Shown in pieces: positions 37,499-45,722 of a DNA stretch of 64,000 nt. The DNA lies in contig NZ_WMKA01000002.1 in the NCBI RefSeq assembly GCF_009711085.1, positions 1-64,000 of the forward strand, read 5' to 3'. Position 1 is the stretch's first letter, and each line of letters starts with the position of its first letter. The notes under the pieces were generated by a model, which was not told the origin of the DNA, did not search any database, and worked only from the letters and a program-made list of their open reading frames with translations. A program made the translations under genes and the position numbers. This stretch comes from Cellulosimicrobium composti. Lineage in GTDB: Bacteria > Actinomycetota > Actinomycetes > Actinomycetales > Cellulomonadaceae.

Positions 37499-37518
37499 AG
37501 GTCAGGCACGCCTGTCCT
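37499..37518. promoter_or_regulatory. Near-perfect inverted repeat in the divergent AKR-dps gap
   Basis: AGGTCAGGC-AC-GCCTGTCCT (37499-37518) matches its own reverse complement at eight of nine positions per arm. Downstream, GGAATGGT is repeated directly at 37534 and 37551. The site may bind a stress or iron regulator, but its spacing does not fit the standard DtxR/IdeR box. Confidence 0.4.
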
Positions 37519-37633
37519 TGCTGGCGAGCGCGGGGAATGGTCCCTACTCTGGAATGGTTCAAGAAAACGGCACCGACGGAAGCCGGGTGACCGCCGCACG
37601 TTCCGGGCGACCCCCGAGAGAGCGAGGAGCACC

Positions 37634-38119
37634 ATGACCGCACCCACCATCCACCGCACCACCGCGCGCTTCGAGGCGTCGGAGCAGCTCCGCGCCCACC
37701 TGCAGCGCGTGCTCGTCGCGCTCGTCGACCTCCACGTGCAGGGCAAGCAGGCCCACTGGAACGTGACCGGCCGCGGGTTCCGCGACCTGCACCTCCAGCT
37801 CGACGACGTCGTGGACGCGGCGCGCGAGCACAGCGACACCGTCGCCGAGCGCATGCGCGCGCTCCAGGTCGTACCCGACGGCCGCACCGAGACCGTCGCG
37901 ACGACGACCGAGCTGTCCCCGTACCCGGCCGGACTCGTGTCGGTCGGCGACACGGTCGACGCGGTCGTCGAGCGGATCGCGCAGACGGTCGAGGTCGTGC
38001 GCGCGGTGCACGACGACGTCGACGCCGAGGACCCGACGAGCGCGGACCTCCTCCACGAGATCATCGCGGACCTGGAGAAGCAGGCCTGGTTCCTGTCCTC
38101 GGAGAACCGCGAGGCGTGA
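37634..38119 (+). CDS. dps: Dps family DNA-protecting ferritin
   Basis: A 161-residue ferritin-like protein. The Dps ferroxidase ligands are in [21 protein letters not shown] (seen as KQAHWNVTG and [11 protein letters not shown]) with the matching Asp/Glu at [13 protein letters not shown]. Dps dodecamers oxidise and store iron and shield DNA during oxidative or starvation stress. The N-terminal tail is short and not strongly basic, so DNA binding may be weak. Ribosome site GAGGAG lies six bases before the ATG, and a 44-bp palindrome follows the gene. Confidence 0.93.
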   Translation: MTAPTIHRTTARFEASEQLRAHLQRVLVALVDLHVQGKQAHWNVTGRGFRDLHLQLDDVVDAAREHSDTVAERMRALQVVPDGRTETVATTTELSPYPAGLVSVGDTVDAVVERIAQTVEVVRAVHDDVDAEDPTSADLLHEIIADLEKQAWFLSSENREA

Positions 38120-38147
38120 CGGCGCGCGGCCACGGGCCGCGCGACCC

Positions 38148-38191
38148 CGGAGGCCGCGGGCCGGAGCACGTGCTCCGGCCCGCGGCCTCCG
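38148..38191. terminator. 44-bp perfect palindrome, convergent terminator
   Basis: Positions 38148-38191 form an uninterrupted inverted repeat of 22 bp per arm (CGGAGGCCGCGGGCCGGAGCA is the start of the left arm; the centre is GCACGTGC). It lies between dps and the leftward pseudogene. A shorter helix GCGCGGCC/GGCCGCGC directly precedes it. Confidence 0.85.
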
Positions 38192-38218
38192 CGCGTCACG
38201 GCCGGGGTCTGCGGTGCG

Positions 38219-38602
38219 TCACGCCCCGGCCGACGTCGCCCTCCGCGGTGCGGCGCTCCGGGCGCGCCCGGGGGCGCCGGGGATGGCCGCGACGAGCTCG
38301 CGCGTGTAGTCCTCGCGCGGGTCGAGCAGGATCTGCTCCGCCGTGCCCTGCTCGACGACGCGCCCGCGGTGCATGACGCCGACGTGGTCGGACACCTGCC
38401 GCACGACCGCGAGGTCGTGCGAGATGAACAGGTACGCGAGCCCGTGCTCGGCCTGGAGCCGCACGAGGAGCTCGAGGATCTGTGCCTGTACGGACACGTC
38501 GAGCGCCGAGACGGGCTCGTCGAGCACGACGAGCGACGGGCGCAGCGCGAGCGCCCGCGCGATGGCGACGCGCTGGCGCTGCCCCCCGGACAGCTCGCGG
38601 GG
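38219..38602 (-). pseudogene. C-terminal fragment of a DppF-type ABC ATPase (deletion remnant)
   Basis: About 127 codons homologous to the second half of a peptide-type ABC ATPase. It begins abruptly at [18 protein letters not shown] and continues with Walker [16 protein letters not shown]-loop [11 protein letters not shown] and the C-terminal [16 protein letters not shown]. Walker A and the Q-loop are missing, so it cannot be active. Upstream it is joined, out of frame, to the start of an LLM monooxygenase gene (join between 38603 and 38613). The partner permeases and binding protein expected for such an ATPase are absent here. Confidence 0.85.
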
Positions 38603-38613
38603 GCCGCGGCGCA

Positions 38614-38742
38614 GTCGAACCCGAGCTCCTCGGCGAGCACCGCCGTCTCGACGACCCGGTTCAGCCGGTCGGACGGCGCGACGGCCTCCCCGGTCACCGG
38701 GTGGGGCGGGTTGAAGACGATGTCGAGTACCTGGAAGCGCAC
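38614..38742 (-). pseudogene. N-terminal fragment of an LLM flavin-dependent oxidoreductase (deletion remnant)
   Basis: GTG 38742, preceded by AAGGAG, starts about 43 codons that look like the N-terminus of a luciferase-like monooxygenase: [19 protein letters not shown], then [20 protein letters not shown]. After GFD the similarity stops and the frame runs into ABC-ATPase DNA read in the wrong frame. The original gene should have been about 350-400 codons. The truncation is exactly where the neighbouring ATPase fragment begins, pointing to one deletion. Confidence 0.85.
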
Positions 38743-38784
38743 GGTCCTGCTCCTTGCGTGTGTTCGGGGGGAGGGGAAGAGCGA

Positions 38785-38865
38785 GATCGGCAGTTCTCGC
38801 CGAGATCGGCAGGTGCACGTGCCGATCCCGGCAGGAACTGCCGATCTGGTCCGGAACTGCCGATC
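38785..38865. repeat. Five copies of GATCGGCA in alternating orientation
   Basis: GATCGGCA occurs at 38785 and 38804, and its complement TGCCGATC at 38820, 38840 and 38859. The longer pair GATCGGCAGTTC (38785-38796) and GGAACTGCCGATC (38834-38846, 38853-38865) can form alternative hairpins. The last copy overlaps the stop codon of the LLM gene. It probably acts as a terminator or attenuator between the intact operon and the truncated genes. Confidence 0.75.
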
Positions 38866-39976
38866 AGGCCGCGGCGACCTCGGCGGCGGCGTCGCGCTTC
38901 GCGACCTCCTCGCGGACGATCGGGATGACGTGCCGGCCGAAGTCGATCGCGTCGTCGAGAAGGTCGTAGCCGCGCGCGGAGATGACGCGGACGCCGAGGT
39001 CGTAGTACGCGAGCAGCGCCTCCGCGACCTGCTCCGGCGTGCCGACGAGCGCGTTGGAGTTGCCGGCGCCGCCGGTGGCCCTGGCGGTGGCGGTCCACAG
39101 GGCGGTGTCGTACCGCTCGCCCTGGGCCGCGATCTCCAGAAGTCGCTGCGAGCCCGCGTTCTCGGGCTTGTCGATCGGGTGCCGACGGCTGAGCTGCCCG
39201 CCCGCGGCGGCCTTGCGCGCCTCGATGCGGTCGAGGACGCGGTGCGCCTTCTCCCACGCGAGCTCCTCGGTCGGCGCGATGATCGGGCGGAATGCGGCGT
39301 GGATGCGCGGCGGCGTCGCCCGGCCCGCGGCGGCGGCCTCGGCGTGCACGCGCTCGATCTGCTCCGCGGTGCGGTCCAGCGGCTCGCCCCAGACGGCGTA
39401 GACGTCCGCCTCGGCGGCGCCCACGCGGAACGCGGCGTCCGACGACCCGCCGAACGAGATGGTCGGCGTCCGCCCCTCGAACGGCTTGGCGTCGAGCACG
39501 AAGTCGGCGAAGTCGTAGAACCGGCCGTGGTGGTCGAACGGCTCGTCGCTCGCCCACGCCTGCTTGACGACCTGGATGTACTCGTGGGTGCGGGCGTACC
39601 GCTCGTCCTTGGTGAGGGTGTCGCCCTCGCGACCCTGCTCGCGGTCGTTCCCGCCGGTGATGAAGTGGACGGACAGGCGGCCGCCGGAGAGCTGGTCGAG
39701 CGTCGCGAACGTCTTGGCGGCGTACGTCGGGTAGGACACGTTGGGCCGGTGCGCGAGCAGCAGCTCGATCGACTGCAGACGCGCGGCGGTGTACGCGGCG
39801 AGCGCCGCCGGCTCGGGGCCGGACGAGCCGTACGCGAACAGGACGCGCGTCCAGCCGGTGTCCTCGTGCGCGCGCACGAGGCGCTCGAGGTAGGCGGGGT
39901 CGAACGGGGCGGTCGTGCGCGCGGTGGTCTCCGACGCGTCGTTGGTCGTGGCGATGCCGAGGAACTCGACGGGCAT
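38864..39976 (-). CDS. LLM class flavin-dependent monooxygenase, SsuD-like
   Basis: A 370-residue luciferase-like TIM-barrel monooxygenase of the alkanesulfonate monooxygenase type. Landmarks are VEFLGIATTNDASET at the N-terminus, LAHRPNVSYPTYAAKTFATL, LSGGRLSVHFITGGNDREQ and the EYIQVVKQAWASDEPFDHHG segment before the barrel's mobile loop. SsuD-like enzymes use FMNH2 and O2 to break C-S bonds and release sulfite. ATG 39976 has GGAG seven bases upstream. It follows a rhodanese gene, and reduced flavin may come from the SAM-IV-controlled reductases at 34.6-35.8 kb. Confidence 0.9.
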   Translation of the reverse strand: MPVEFLGIATTNDASETTARTTAPFDPAYLERLVRAHEDTGWTRVLFAYGSSGPEPAALAAYTAARLQSIELLLAHRPNVSYPTYAAKTFATLDQLSGGRLSVHFITGGNDREQGREGDTLTKDERYARTHEYIQVVKQAWASDEPFDHHGRFYDFADFVLDAKPFEGRTPTISFGGSSDAAFRVGAAEADVYAVWGEPLDRTAEQIERVHAEAAAAGRATPPRIHAAFRPIIAPTEELAWEKAHRVLDRIEARKAAAGGQLSRRHPIDKPENAGSQRLLEIAAQGERYDTALWTATARATGGAGNSNALVGTPEQVAEALLAYYDLGVRVISARGYDLLDDAIDFGRHVIPIVREEVAKRDAAAEVAAA

Positions 39977-40017
39977 GAGGGTCTCCGTGGGTGAGGTGGG
40001 CGGGTGGGTCGTGCGGC

Positions 40018-40389
40018 TCAGGCGGGGGCGTCGGTCGGCTCCGCGGGAGCCTCGGCAGGGTCGGTGGCCGGGAGCCCGGCGTCCTTCCAGGCGGGGAAGC
40101 CGCCGTCGACGTGGGACACGTGCGCGTACCCGCGCCGCGCGAGCGCCTCGGCGACGGGGCCGGAGCCGTTCGGCGACCCGCACACGACGACGACGGGCGT
40201 GTCGAGCGAGATCGCCGGGGCGTCGGCGGGACCGAAGAGCGCGTCGAGGTCGTCCCGGTCGACGAGCGTGGCGCCGGGGATCTCGCCGTGCGCGGCACGG
40301 CCCTGGGCCGAGCGCACGTCGACGAGCAGGGCGCCGTCGGCGACCTTCGCGGCGGCGTCGGTCGCGGTCTGCAGGGGCGGGGTCGTCAT
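40018..40389 (-). CDS. Rhodanese-like domain protein
   Basis: A 123-residue single rhodanese domain: LLVDVRSAQGRAAHGEIPGA for the first half and the active-site loop VVVVCGSPNGSGPVAEALARRG with the catalytic Cys. The loop CGSPNGSG is the six-residue type expected for sulfurtransferases. HVDGGFPAWKDAGLP is the conserved C-terminus, followed by an Ala/Pro-rich tail. It would carry sulfane sulfur in the cytoplasm and is 23 bases from the upstream LLM gene, supporting a sulfur role for the operon. Confidence 0.9.
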   Translation of the reverse strand: MTTPPLQTATDAAAKVADGALLVDVRSAQGRAAHGEIPGATLVDRDDLDALFGPADAPAISLDTPVVVVCGSPNGSGPVAEALARRGYAHVSHVDGGFPAWKDAGLPATDPAEAPAEPTDAPA

Positions 40390-40412
40390 GGGTCTCTCCT
40401 TCGAGGGGATGG

Positions 40413-41675
40413 TCAGCGGGTGGCGGCGAGCGCGGGGGCGACGTCGGCCGGGGCGTCGTCCGTGCCGGTCGCGGGGGCCGGCGTCGGCCCCGCGAACCAG
40501 TGCTCGGCGAGCAGCTCGAACGAGCGGCGGGCGTCGTCGGGGTCGTGGGTCGCGGTCGTGACGAGGAGCTCGTCGGCGCCGGTCGCGCGGCGCAGCGTCT
40601 CGAGCCGCTGGACAACCGTCTCGGGGTCCCCGACGATGCGGGTGTCGACGCGGTCGGCGACGAGCGCGCGCTCGGCCTCGGGCCGCTCGTCCCACGCGGG
40701 TGACGTGCCGGGCTCGGGGTAGGCGATCGCGCCGTCGGCGCCGCGACGGATGGACAGCACCCAGTCGGCGAACGGCGTCGCGAGCTCGCGGGCCCGCTCG
40801 ACCGTGTCCGCGACGAGCACGTCGGCCGACACGACGACGTACGGCGCGTCGAGCACACCGGGCCGGAACGCCGCGCGGTAGGCCGCGACGGTGTCGAGCG
40901 TCGCCGACGGCGCCACGTGGTAGTTCGCGGCCAGCGGCAGGCCGAGCTCGCCCGCGACGCGCGCGCTCTCGCCCGGGCTCGACGCGAGCACCCACAGGTC
41001 CCAGTCGGCGCCCTCGACGGGCGGGCTCACGTACGCCGTGCCGTGCTCGTCGCGGTAGGTCCCGGCGCGCAGCCCGAGCACGAGGTCGAGCTCGTCGCGG
41101 AAGCTCGCCGGGGTGCGCGACGCCCCGACGATCCGCTTCTGCGCGAGGATCCGCTCGCGCAGCACGGAGTCGTTGCCGCCCGTCGGCGGTGCGCCGGGCA
41201 CGTACAGGCCGTCGACGACGCGCGGGCCGGCCGCGGGTCGGGCCGCGGGCCGTGGTCCGGCCGTGCCGGACCCCTTCGGCGGCGTGAACGCCCGCCCGAG
41301 GCCGAGGTCGACGCGGCCGGGGTGCAGCGCGGCGATCGTCCCGAACTGCTCGGCGGCGACGAGCGGGCTCGTGGTGCTGAGCAGCACGGCTCCGCTGCCC
41401 ACGCGGATGCGCTCGGTCCGGGCCGCGACGGCGGCGGCGAGCACGGCGGGCGACGCCGAGCCGACGCCGGGCGACAGGTGGTGCTCGGCGTACCAGACCC
41501 GGTGGTACCCGAGCCGGTCGAGGTCGCGCGCGAGCCCGACGGCGCGGCGCACCGCGTCCTGGCCAGTGGATCCCTCGGGGACGATCGCGAGGTCGAGGAC
41601 GGACAGGGGGACGCGGCCGGAGGCGGGGCGCGGCCCGCCCGGGGCGGTCGGCTGCGGGTGCTGGTGGGACGACAT
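40413..41675 (-). CDS. LLM class flavin-dependent oxidoreductase, MsnO8-like
   Basis: A 420-residue luciferase-family protein of the MsnO8 group: LSVLDLAIVPEGSTGQDAV at the start, YHRVWYAEHH, VGSGAVLLSTTSPLVAAEQF and LHPGRVDLGLGRAF. These segments build the flavin pocket of the TIM barrel. Substrate is unknown. The N-terminal 20 residues are Pro/His-rich and lie ahead of the domain; the start ATG 41675 is the first available. It sits between the nitroreductase and the rhodanese gene in the riboswitch-led operon. Confidence 0.88.
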   Translation of the reverse strand: MSSHQHPQPTAPGGPRPASGRVPLSVLDLAIVPEGSTGQDAVRRAVGLARDLDRLGYHRVWYAEHHLSPGVGSASPAVLAAAVAARTERIRVGSGAVLLSTTSPLVAAEQFGTIAALHPGRVDLGLGRAFTPPKGSGTAGPRPAARPAAGPRVVDGLYVPGAPPTGGNDSVLRERILAQKRIVGASRTPASFRDELDLVLGLRAGTYRDEHGTAYVSPPVEGADWDLWVLASSPGESARVAGELGLPLAANYHVAPSATLDTVAAYRAAFRPGVLDAPYVVVSADVLVADTVERARELATPFADWVLSIRRGADGAIAYPEPGTSPAWDERPEAERALVADRVDTRIVGDPETVVQRLETLRRATGADELLVTTATHDPDDARRSFELLAEHWFAGPTPAPATGTDDAPADVAPALAATR

Positions 41676-41703
41676 GGCTTCCTCTGGTGGTGGTGCGGTC
41701 GGA

Positions 41704-42597
41704 CTACTTGGACGGGAACCCGAGCGCGGCGAGCGCAGCCCGCAGGTGGGCGCGCCCGCGCAGCGCGCCCGGCACGCGCAGGCGGTCGACGACGCGCTCG
41801 CGCCACCCGCCGTCGAGTCCCTCCGCGCGGTAGAAGGGCTCGATGCGCTTCTCGTAGGCCGTGACGTGCTCGGCCTGCCCGGCGGACCGGTACCGCTCGG
41901 CGTGCAGGACGGCGCCCTGCGCCAGGCGCGGCTTGACGCGCTCGCCGCCCGCGGGGTCCGGGTGCCCGACGACGAGGCCGACGGCGGCCACGACGCCCTC
42001 GGGCAGCCCGAGCTCCGCCGCGACCTGCGCCGGGTGGTTGCGCAGCGCGCCGATGTACACCGTGCCGAGACCCAGCGACTCGGCCGCGACGACCGCGTTC
42101 TGCGCGGCGAGCGCGGCGTCGAGGAACGCGGCGAGCGTGGTCTCGAGGTAGTCGGTGGCCTCGAGCCGCACGCCCTCGCGCGCCCCGAGGGCGCGCACGC
42201 GGGAGAGGTCGGCGAGCCACACGAGCAGGAGAGGCGCCGTGCGGATGTGCTCCTGGTCGCCCGCGAGCGCCGCGAGGCGCGCCTTGCGGGCCGGGTCCGT
42301 GACGGCGACGACGCTCCAGAGCTGGAGGTTCGAGGACGTCGGGGCGGACTGCGCAGCGGCCACGAGGGTCGGGACGACGTGCTCGGCGAGCGGGTCGGTG
42401 AGGTAGCGGCGCACGGTGCGGTGCGCGAGCAGGGTGTCGAGCACCGGGTGTGCGCCCGGGCGTCCGGCCGGCCCTGTCGCCGCGCCGGGCGCGACCTCGT
42501 CGACGGCGGCCGGTTCGACGCCGTAGCGCGCAGCGAGCGCGACGGGGGCGGTCGGCGGCGCGGCCGGGGCGGCGACGGGAGCGGGAGCGATCGTCAT
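41704..42597 (-). CDS. Nitroreductase family protein (NfsA/FRP-like)
   Basis: A 297-residue flavoprotein. The FMN-binding signature is LLAHRTVRRYLTDPL, followed by APTSSNLQLWSVVAV, and the NfsA-like segment LGLGTVYIGALRNHPAQVA. A 40-residue Ala/Pro-rich N-terminus precedes it. NfsA/FRP-type enzymes use NADPH to reduce flavins, quinones or nitro compounds, so this protein could supply FMNH2 to the LLM enzymes of the same operon. Its start overlaps the FAD oxidase stop as ATGA, showing tight coupling. Confidence 0.9.
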   Translation of the reverse strand: MTIAPAPVAAPAAPPTAPVALAARYGVEPAAVDEVAPGAATGPAGRPGAHPVLDTLLAHRTVRRYLTDPLAEHVVPTLVAAAQSAPTSSNLQLWSVVAVTDPARKARLAALAGDQEHIRTAPLLLVWLADLSRVRALGAREGVRLEATDYLETTLAAFLDAALAAQNAVVAAESLGLGTVYIGALRNHPAQVAAELGLPEGVVAAVGLVVGHPDPAGGERVKPRLAQGAVLHAERYRSAGQAEHVTAYEKRIEPFYRAEGLDGGWRERVVDRLRVPGALRGRAHLRAALAALGFPSK

Positions 42598-43775
42598 GAG
42601 GCGGTCCTCTCGGGGAGTGCGGCGAGGCGGGCGAGCGCGAACCGCTCGGCCGCCGAGACGTCGTCGGGTGCGGTGGCGAGGTCGGCGAGGACGCGGCCGA
42701 CCGCGGGGGCGAACTTGAAGCCGTGGCCGGAGAACCCCGCGCCGACGACGACGGGTCCGCGCCGGTCGAGCACGAAGTCGCTGTCGGGCGTCGTGGTGTA
42801 CGTGCAGCTCACGGGGACGTACGCGTCCGGGTCGAGCCCGGGCAGCCACGTGCGCACGTAGTCGCGCAGCGTGGCGAGCTGGCCGGGCTCGGGCCGGTAG
42901 GAGCGGCGGTCCGGGTCGACGACGGGTCCGACGCCGTGGAATCCGACCTTGACGCCCTCGCCCGGTGTGGCGAGGCCGTAGACGCCGCTCGGCCACGCGG
43001 TGCCGGGGCCGACGTCGTGGGTGAACGCGGGCCAGCCGTCGGGCGTCGCACCGGGGCGCAGCGCGAAGTGCGCGGGCTGCTCCTGCGTGACGACGAGCGG
43101 CAGGTCCGCGCCGAGCAGGCCGCCGTCCGCCCCGCCGAGGAGGCCCGCGCTCCATGCGCCGACGGTCACGACGACGACGCGCGCGAGCACGTCGCCGCCG
43201 TCGGTGACGACGCGCACGCCCTCGGCCGCGCGCTCGACGTGCCGGACGGCGACCTCGTGGCGCACGTCGGCGCCGCGCGCGGCGGCCGCGCCCTGGAGGG
43301 CCGCGACGGCGCGGTCGGCGTGGAGCCGTCCGGCCGTCGCGACCTCGTGCAGCACCCGGCCCTCGAACCGCAGGCCGGGCCACCGCTCCGCCGCGGCCGC
43401 GGGGTCGAGCCACTCGTGCGCGATCCCGCGCGCGGTGAACGCGGCGGCGATCGCGTCGGCTCGCCGCTCGGCCGTGGCGTCGCGACGCCCGTGGCTCACC
43501 CCGCCGGTGACGGCGAGGAGCTCGGTGCCCGTCTCGTCCTCGACCTCGCGCCACAGCGCGAGCGCCTCCTGGGCGAGGTCGAGGTACTCGGGCTCGGCGT
43601 ACGTCGTGCGGTAGATGCGCGACGTGCCGTGCGAGGCGCCGTGGGCGTGCCCGGGCGCGAAGCGCTCGAGCAGGACGACGTCGCGCCCGCGCCGGGCGAG
43701 CTGCCAGGCCGTGGCGGAGCCCATGACGCCGCCCCCGACCACGACGTGGTCGACGTACCGGGTGCTGGTGGTCAT
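42594..43775 (-). CDS. FAD-dependent amine oxidase, sarcosine oxidase/MTOX-like
   Basis: A 393-residue DAO-family oxidase. The ADP-binding motif is VVVGGGVMGSATAWQLARRG, followed by the ERFAPGHAHGASHGTSRI stretch diagnostic of monomeric sarcosine oxidase and N-methyltryptophan oxidase. GFSGHGFKFAP near the C-terminus closes the FAD site. It oxidises a secondary or N-methyl amine to aldehyde, amine and H2O2. Which amine is unknown; in this operon it may process the amino-group of a sulfur-containing substrate brought in by the adjacent ABC system. It is seven bases from the binding-protein gene. Confidence 0.88.
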   Translation of the reverse strand: MTTSTRYVDHVVVGGGVMGSATAWQLARRGRDVVLLERFAPGHAHGASHGTSRIYRTTYAEPEYLDLAQEALALWREVEDETGTELLAVTGGVSHGRRDATAERRADAIAAAFTARGIAHEWLDPAAAAERWPGLRFEGRVLHEVATAGRLHADRAVAALQGAAAARGADVRHEVAVRHVERAAEGVRVVTDGGDVLARVVVVTVGAWSAGLLGGADGGLLGADLPLVVTQEQPAHFALRPGATPDGWPAFTHDVGPGTAWPSGVYGLATPGEGVKVGFHGVGPVVDPDRRSYRPEPGQLATLRDYVRTWLPGLDPDAYVPVSCTYTTTPDSDFVLDRRGPVVVGAGFSGHGFKFAPAVGRVLADLATAPDDVSAAERFALARLAALPERTAS

Positions 43776-43782
43776 GCCGGGG

Positions 43783-44802
43783 TCACTCCGTCTTCGGCAG
43801 GCCGGGCGGGTTGGTCTGCGACTCCTCGATCGCCTCGGACTCCAGGCCCCAGCGCTCGAGCACCTGGAGGTAGGTGCCGTCCTCGACGGCGTGGTTGATC
43901 GCGGCCGTGATCGCCGGCGCGGCCTCCGCGCCCTTCTTGGTGGCGACGGCGATCTGCGCCGTGTCCGGCCAGCCGCCGTTGAGCGTGCCGGCGACCCGGA
44001 AGTCCTGCGGGGAGGTCGCCGCCTGGAAGGCGAGCGTCGCGTTGGGGCCGACGTACGTCTCGATGCGCCCGGACTGCAGCGCGAGCAGGGCGTCGGCGAA
44101 CTGCTCGTAGTACTCGGGGCCCTGGATCGGGTCGAGACCGTCCTCCTGGTTGAGGCGGTCCCACTCGAGCACGATCTTCTCCTGGTTCGTGCCCGACCCG
44201 ACGGCGACGACCTTGCCCGCGATGTCCTCGCGCTTCGTGATCTCGGTGATGTCGGAGTCGGCGCCCACGAGCCAGCCGAGCTCGTCGTTGCGGTACGTGG
44301 AGAAGTCGATGGTCTCCTTGCGCTCCTCGGTCACGGTGACGTTGGAGATCACGGCGTCGACGTCGCCGGACTGCAGCGCGAGCGGCCAGTCGGCCCAGGC
44401 CTTGACCTCGAGGCGCAGCTCCTTGCCGAGCGCGTCGGCGACGAGCTGGGCGATGTCGGTCTCGTTGCCGATGGGCGTCTCGTCGTCGTCGGCGAGGAAG
44501 CCGAGCGGGGGGGCGGAGCCGGCGGAGACGGCGACGACGATCTCGTCCTTGTCCTTCCAGGAGTCGGGCAGGAGCGCGATCGCCTCGGCGGACTCGGTCG
44601 TGCGGATGCGGTCCTGCTCGGGGCTCGTGCTGACGTCCAGCGCCTCGGCCACGGAGGCCGCGCCGTCCTCGGTGGCCGTGCCCTCCGCGGCGGCCGGTGC
44701 CTCGGTGCTCACGCCCGCGCAGGCCGTGAGCGCCAGGAGGGGCACGGCGGCGAGCAGGGCGAGCGCGCGCGAGGCGCGGGCGCGGGTGGTCGTTGCGGTC
44801 AC
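43783..44802 (-). CDS. Polar-amino-acid-type ABC substrate-binding lipoprotein
   Basis: A 339-residue lipoprotein of SBP family 3. Signal LLALTAC gives the lipid-attached Cys near residue 28. Mature-domain landmarks are IVVAVSAGSAPPLGFLADD, ETDIAQLVADALGKEL, DAVISNVTVTEERKETIDFS and VVAVGSGTNQEK. Such proteins bind polar amino acids or related small zwitterions, including cystine and sulfur amino acids. It is separated from the ATPase gene by 116 bases, possibly to allow its own ribosome site and higher expression. Confidence 0.9.
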   Translation of the reverse strand: MTATTTRARASRALALLAAVPLLALTACAGVSTEAPAAAEGTATEDGAASVAEALDVSTSPEQDRIRTTESAEAIALLPDSWKDKDEIVVAVSAGSAPPLGFLADDDETPIGNETDIAQLVADALGKELRLEVKAWADWPLALQSGDVDAVISNVTVTEERKETIDFSTYRNDELGWLVGADSDITEITKREDIAGKVVAVGSGTNQEKIVLEWDRLNQEDGLDPIQGPEYYEQFADALLALQSGRIETYVGPNATLAFQAATSPQDFRVAGTLNGGWPDTAQIAVATKKGAEAAPAITAAINHAVEDGTYLQVLERWGLESEAIEESQTNPPGLPKTE

Positions 44803-44918
44803 GGGGTGTCCTACCTCTCGGGTGGTGCGTCGGGGTGACGCCGGGAGTGCGGTGCGGGTCCGGCCGGCGGCCGGTCGCGGGTGCGGTGACGACGGTGGGT
44901 GCCCGCCGGGCGGGCGGG

Positions 44919-45722
44919 TCACAGGACCTTCTGCAGGAAGGCCCGGGTGCGCTCGTGGCGCGGGTGGTCGAGCACCTCGGCGGGCGTGCCCTGCTCGACG
45001 ACGACTCCCTCGTCCATGAAGACGACGGTGTCGGCGACCTCGCGGGCGAAGCCGATCTCGTGCGTGACGACGACGAGGGTCGTGCCGGTGCTGGCGACGT
45101 CCTTGATGACCTCCAGCACCTCGCCGACGAGCTCCGGGTCGAGCGCGGACGTGGGCTCGTCGAACAGGAGCACCTTGGGTCGCAGCGCGAGCGCCCGTGC
45201 GATGGCGACGCGCTGCTGCTGCCCGCCGGAGAGCTGGCGCGGCCGCGCGTCGGCCTTGTCGGCGAGCCCGACGCGGGCGAGCAGCTCGCGGGCCTCGGGC
45301 TCGACGTCCTCGCGGCGTCGCCGCTGCGCGGAGACGGGCGCCTCGACGACGTTCTCGAGCGCGGTGAGGTGCGGGAACAGGTTGAAGCTCTGGAAGACGA
45401 ACCCGATCTGGGTGCGCTGCCCGAGGATCTCGCGCTCCTTGAGCTCGCGCAGGGTGCTGCCCTTGCGGCGGTACCCGACGAGCTCGCCGTCGATGGAGAT
45501 GAAGCCCTGGTCGACCTTCTCCAGGTGGTTGATCGCGCGCAGGAGCGTCGACTTGCCCGAGCCGGACGGGCCGAGCACGACCGTCACGGACCCGGGCCGG
45601 ACGGTGAGCGACACGCCGCGCAGCACCTCGAGGGTGCCGAAGCTCTTGTGGACGCCGTGGATCTCGACGAGCCCGGCCGCCCCGGCGGCCGGGGTCGTGG
45701 TGTCCGTGACGGGGGCGCTCAT
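44919..45722 (-). CDS. Polar-amino-acid ABC transporter ATPase (GlnQ/TcyC type)
   Basis: A 267-residue ATPase. Walker A is GPSGSGKST, the PAAT-type insertion [18 protein letters not shown] follows (cut [12 protein letters not shown]), the Q-loop is [17 protein letters not shown], the signature [17 protein letters not shown], Walker [15 protein letters not shown] and H-loop VVTHEIGFA. It energises uptake through the permease encoded just upstream, with which it overlaps as ATGA. Confidence 0.93.
   Translation of the reverse strand: MSAPVTDTTTPAAGAAGLVEIHGVHKSFGTLEVLRGVSLTVRPGSVTVVLGPSGSGKSTLLRAINHLEKVDQGFISIDGELVGYRRKGSTLRELKEREILGQRTQIGFVFQSFNLFPHLTALENVVEAPVSAQRRRREDVEPEARELLARVGLADKADARPRQLSGGQQQRVAIARALALRPKVLLFDEPTSALDPELVGEVLEVIKDVASTGTTLVVVTHEIGFAREVADTVVFMDEGVVVEQGTPAEVLDHPRHERTRAFLQKVL

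Noticed and set aside
37499-37518. A standard iron-dependent DtxR/IdeR box in front of dps
   Set aside because: The half-sites AGGTCAG and CTGTCCT are six bases apart instead of one, so it does not fit the 19-bp box; it is listed only as an inverted repeat.
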